A stretch of DNA of 64,000 nt, from the NCBI RefSeq assembly GCF_001866055.1, contig NZ_MLQS01000030.1:497500-561499 (forward strand), written 5' to 3'. Below the pieces are notes generated by a model, which searched no databases, had not been told where the DNA came from, and was given only the letters and a program-made list of their open reading frames with translations. The DNA is from Anaerobacillus alkalidiazotrophicus (GTDB lineage: Bacteria; Bacillota; Bacilli; Bacillales_H; Anaerobacillaceae). Numbering within the stretch: the first letter of the stretch is position 1; each line of letters opens with the position of its first letter. A program made the translations under genes and the position numbers. Below are positions 62,700 to 64,000 of the stretch, in pieces.

Positions 62700-63482
62700 A
62701 TGAATGATGTAATGGTTGTAAAATGTGGTGGTAGCACGTTACAGGAGCTTTCGGATGAATTTTTTTCAAGTATGAAACTCTTAAAGAATATGAATGTAAC
62801 ACCGATTATCGTTCACGGTGGTGGACCTGAAATAGATTCATTGCTACAAAAACTAGACGTGAAAAGTGAGTTTGTGAATGGCTTACGTAAAACTACAGCA
62901 GAGGTACTTGAAGTTGCTGAAATGGTCTTAACTGGAAAAGTTAATAAGTTACTCGTAACAAAGCTACAACAAGCCGGTCTGTTGAGTTTAGGAATTTCAG
63001 GGTGTGATGGGACGTTGCTTAAAGCAAGTGCCATAAATGAAACTGAATTAGGTTTTGTAGGTGAAGTGAATCAAGTTAATGCAGGGTTACTTTTTCAACT
63101 TCTTTCAATCAATGTCGTTCCAGTCATTGCTCCTATTGGTATGGATGACAATGGTACTCATTTTAATATAAATGCTGATACAGCTGCCGCGGCTATTGCT
63201 GAAAGTATCTCAGCTAAAAAAATGATTTTTGTTACAGATGTAGCTGGAATATTAAAAGACAATCAGCTTCAAAAGGTAGTTTCTGTTTCAGAAGTTGAGG
63301 AAATGATCAAGGACGGTACTATATACGGTGGAATGATCCCAAAAGTAAAAGGTGCAATAAAATGCTTACAGGGAAATATTGAGGAAGTATATATCATTAA
63401 TGGAAAAAGTGGGAACTTAATGACTAATGGAGAATTAGTCGGTACTAAAATAGTTAAGTCAAAAGAGCTTATTAATAATTAA
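62700..63482 (+). CDS. argB: Acetylglutamate kinase
   Basis: 260 residues: [33 protein letters not shown] and [16 protein letters not shown], of the amino acid kinase family. Slightly short for the family, lacking the N-terminal arginine-sensing helix of allosteric forms. ATG after TAGGAGGTCTAATCC. Confidence 0.95.
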   Translation: MNDVMVVKCGGSTLQELSDEFFSSMKLLKNMNVTPIIVHGGGPEIDSLLQKLDVKSEFVNGLRKTTAEVLEVAEMVLTGKVNKLLVTKLQQAGLLSLGISGCDGTLLKASAINETELGFVGEVNQVNAGLLFQLLSINVVPVIAPIGMDDNGTHFNINADTAAAAIAESISAKKMIFVTDVAGILKDNQLQKVVSVSEVEEMIKDGTIYGGMIPKVKGAIKCLQGNIEEVYIINGKSGNLMTNGELVGTKIVKSKELINN

Positions 63483-63559
63483 GAATATTAAATGGAATGG
63501 TTTTTCGACATTACAAAGTAAAAAAAATTAACCATTCTAAAATTAGGTGGGGTGTGAGT

Positions 63560-64000
63560 GTGAGTTATTTATTTCCTACGTATAATAAATGGCCTATTAA
63601 AGTAAAAGAAGCTTTTGGTACATCACTAATTGATGAACATGGAAAAAAGTATTTAGATTTTGTGGCTGGAATTGCAGTTTGTAATTTAGGTCACTGTCAT
63701 CCTTATGTTAATGAAATGATGATAAACCAATTAAATAAAGTAAGTCACGTTTCAAATTTATTTCATATAGATGGCCAAGAAGAAGTGGCTAAAGCGTTAA
63801 CGTCGAACTCAAGTGGTGATGCTGTTTTTTTCTGTAATAGTGGGACTGAAGCTAATGAGGCTGCTATTAAATTAGTTAGAAAAGCTACTGGGAAAAAGAA
63901 GATTATAACATTTTATCAATCGTTCCACGGTCGTACGATGGGGAGTCTTTCAGCAACTGGTCAGGATAAAATCCATCAAGGATTTGCGCCGTTATTAGAT
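63560..64000 (+). CDS. argD: Acetylornithine aminotransferase, N-terminal part
   Basis: The first 147 codons are visible before the window ends. Product: [56 protein letters not shown] and [17 protein letters not shown], characteristic of class III PLP aminotransferases of the ArgD type. GTG at 63560 follows TTAGGTGGGGTGTGA. Fourth gene of argCJBD. Confidence 0.9.
   Translation, partial: MSYLFPTYNKWPIKVKEAFGTSLIDEHGKKYLDFVAGIAVCNLGHCHPYVNEMMINQLNKVSHVSNLFHIDGQEEVAKALTSNSSGDAVFFCNSGTEANEAAIKLVRKATGKKKIITFYQSFHGRTMGSLSATGQDKIHQGFAPLLD

Noticed and set aside
1..64000. rRNA, tRNA, prophage or plasmid replication genes
   Set aside because: None was recognised when reading both strands; the gene content is chromosomal.

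Overview
The window comes from a low-GC, endospore-forming Bacillaceae-type genome. Support: strong GGAGG ribosome sites with many TTG/GTG starts, an FNR with the Bacillus-type C-terminal cysteine cluster, IDEAL, KTSC, YitT, YitU, DUF3813 and YidC2 families, a CotX/coat-like repeat protein, and AhrC-type arginine genes. Arsenic resistance, an FNR, molybdenum-cofactor genes, a TAXI-TRAP transporter and a probable selenoprotein fit a facultative or strict anaerobe such as Anaerobacillus; the genus is an inference.

Layout. 1-264: 3' end of a RecB-type nuclease gene. 421-2015: alanine dehydrogenase and a KTSC protein. 2313-5868: globin-sensor chemotaxis protein plus a GGDEF-EAL protein. 5989-7444: a membrane protein, a MifM-like leader ORF and yidC2. 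7703-11858: lipoprotein, a soluble MCP-Cache protein, degenerate rhodanese, fnr, IDEAL protein. 12260-17235: divergent arsDA / arsR-acr3-arsC locus and, convergent to arsC, a PCYCxC lipoprotein with an in-frame UGA and a SECIS-like hairpin. 17894-23342: M48 protease, DMT transporter, B12 radical SAM protein, YbjQ and GNAT proteins. 23565-26459: TrpXYZ-like ABC importer. 26612-27154: repeat protein. 27392-33624: KamA-type radical SAM protein, TAXI-TRAP transporter, MATE pump. 33779-42048: AraC regulator and a maltodextrin uptake operon with LacI regulator. 42168-57060: AI-2E transporter, rhodanese, YitT, SNF2/SWIM pair, AzlCD, hemerythrin, small sporulation-lineage proteins, YitU. 57231-59738: moeA-mobB-moaE-moaD. 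60373-64000: argC-argJ-argB-argD (argD cut by the window edge).

Dispersed through the intergenic spaces are five copies (three full, two decayed) of a roughly 210-bp structured element with TTTAT at its left flank and a right end shaped like a TnpB omega-RNA scaffold. No transposase gene is present, so these look like non-autonomous IS200/IS605 elements. A second family (two copies) and a single Bacillaceae-type repeat also occur. Several repeat ends coincide with gene stop codons.

The three observations most worth follow-up are the candidate Sec-containing PCYCxC protein (16780-17235), the overlapping MifM-like leader whose hairpin masks the yidC2 ribosome site (6354-6660), and the omega-RNA-like orphan elements. 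No rRNA, tRNA, CRISPR array or prophage was seen. All family names rest on reading motifs by eye; no database search was run.
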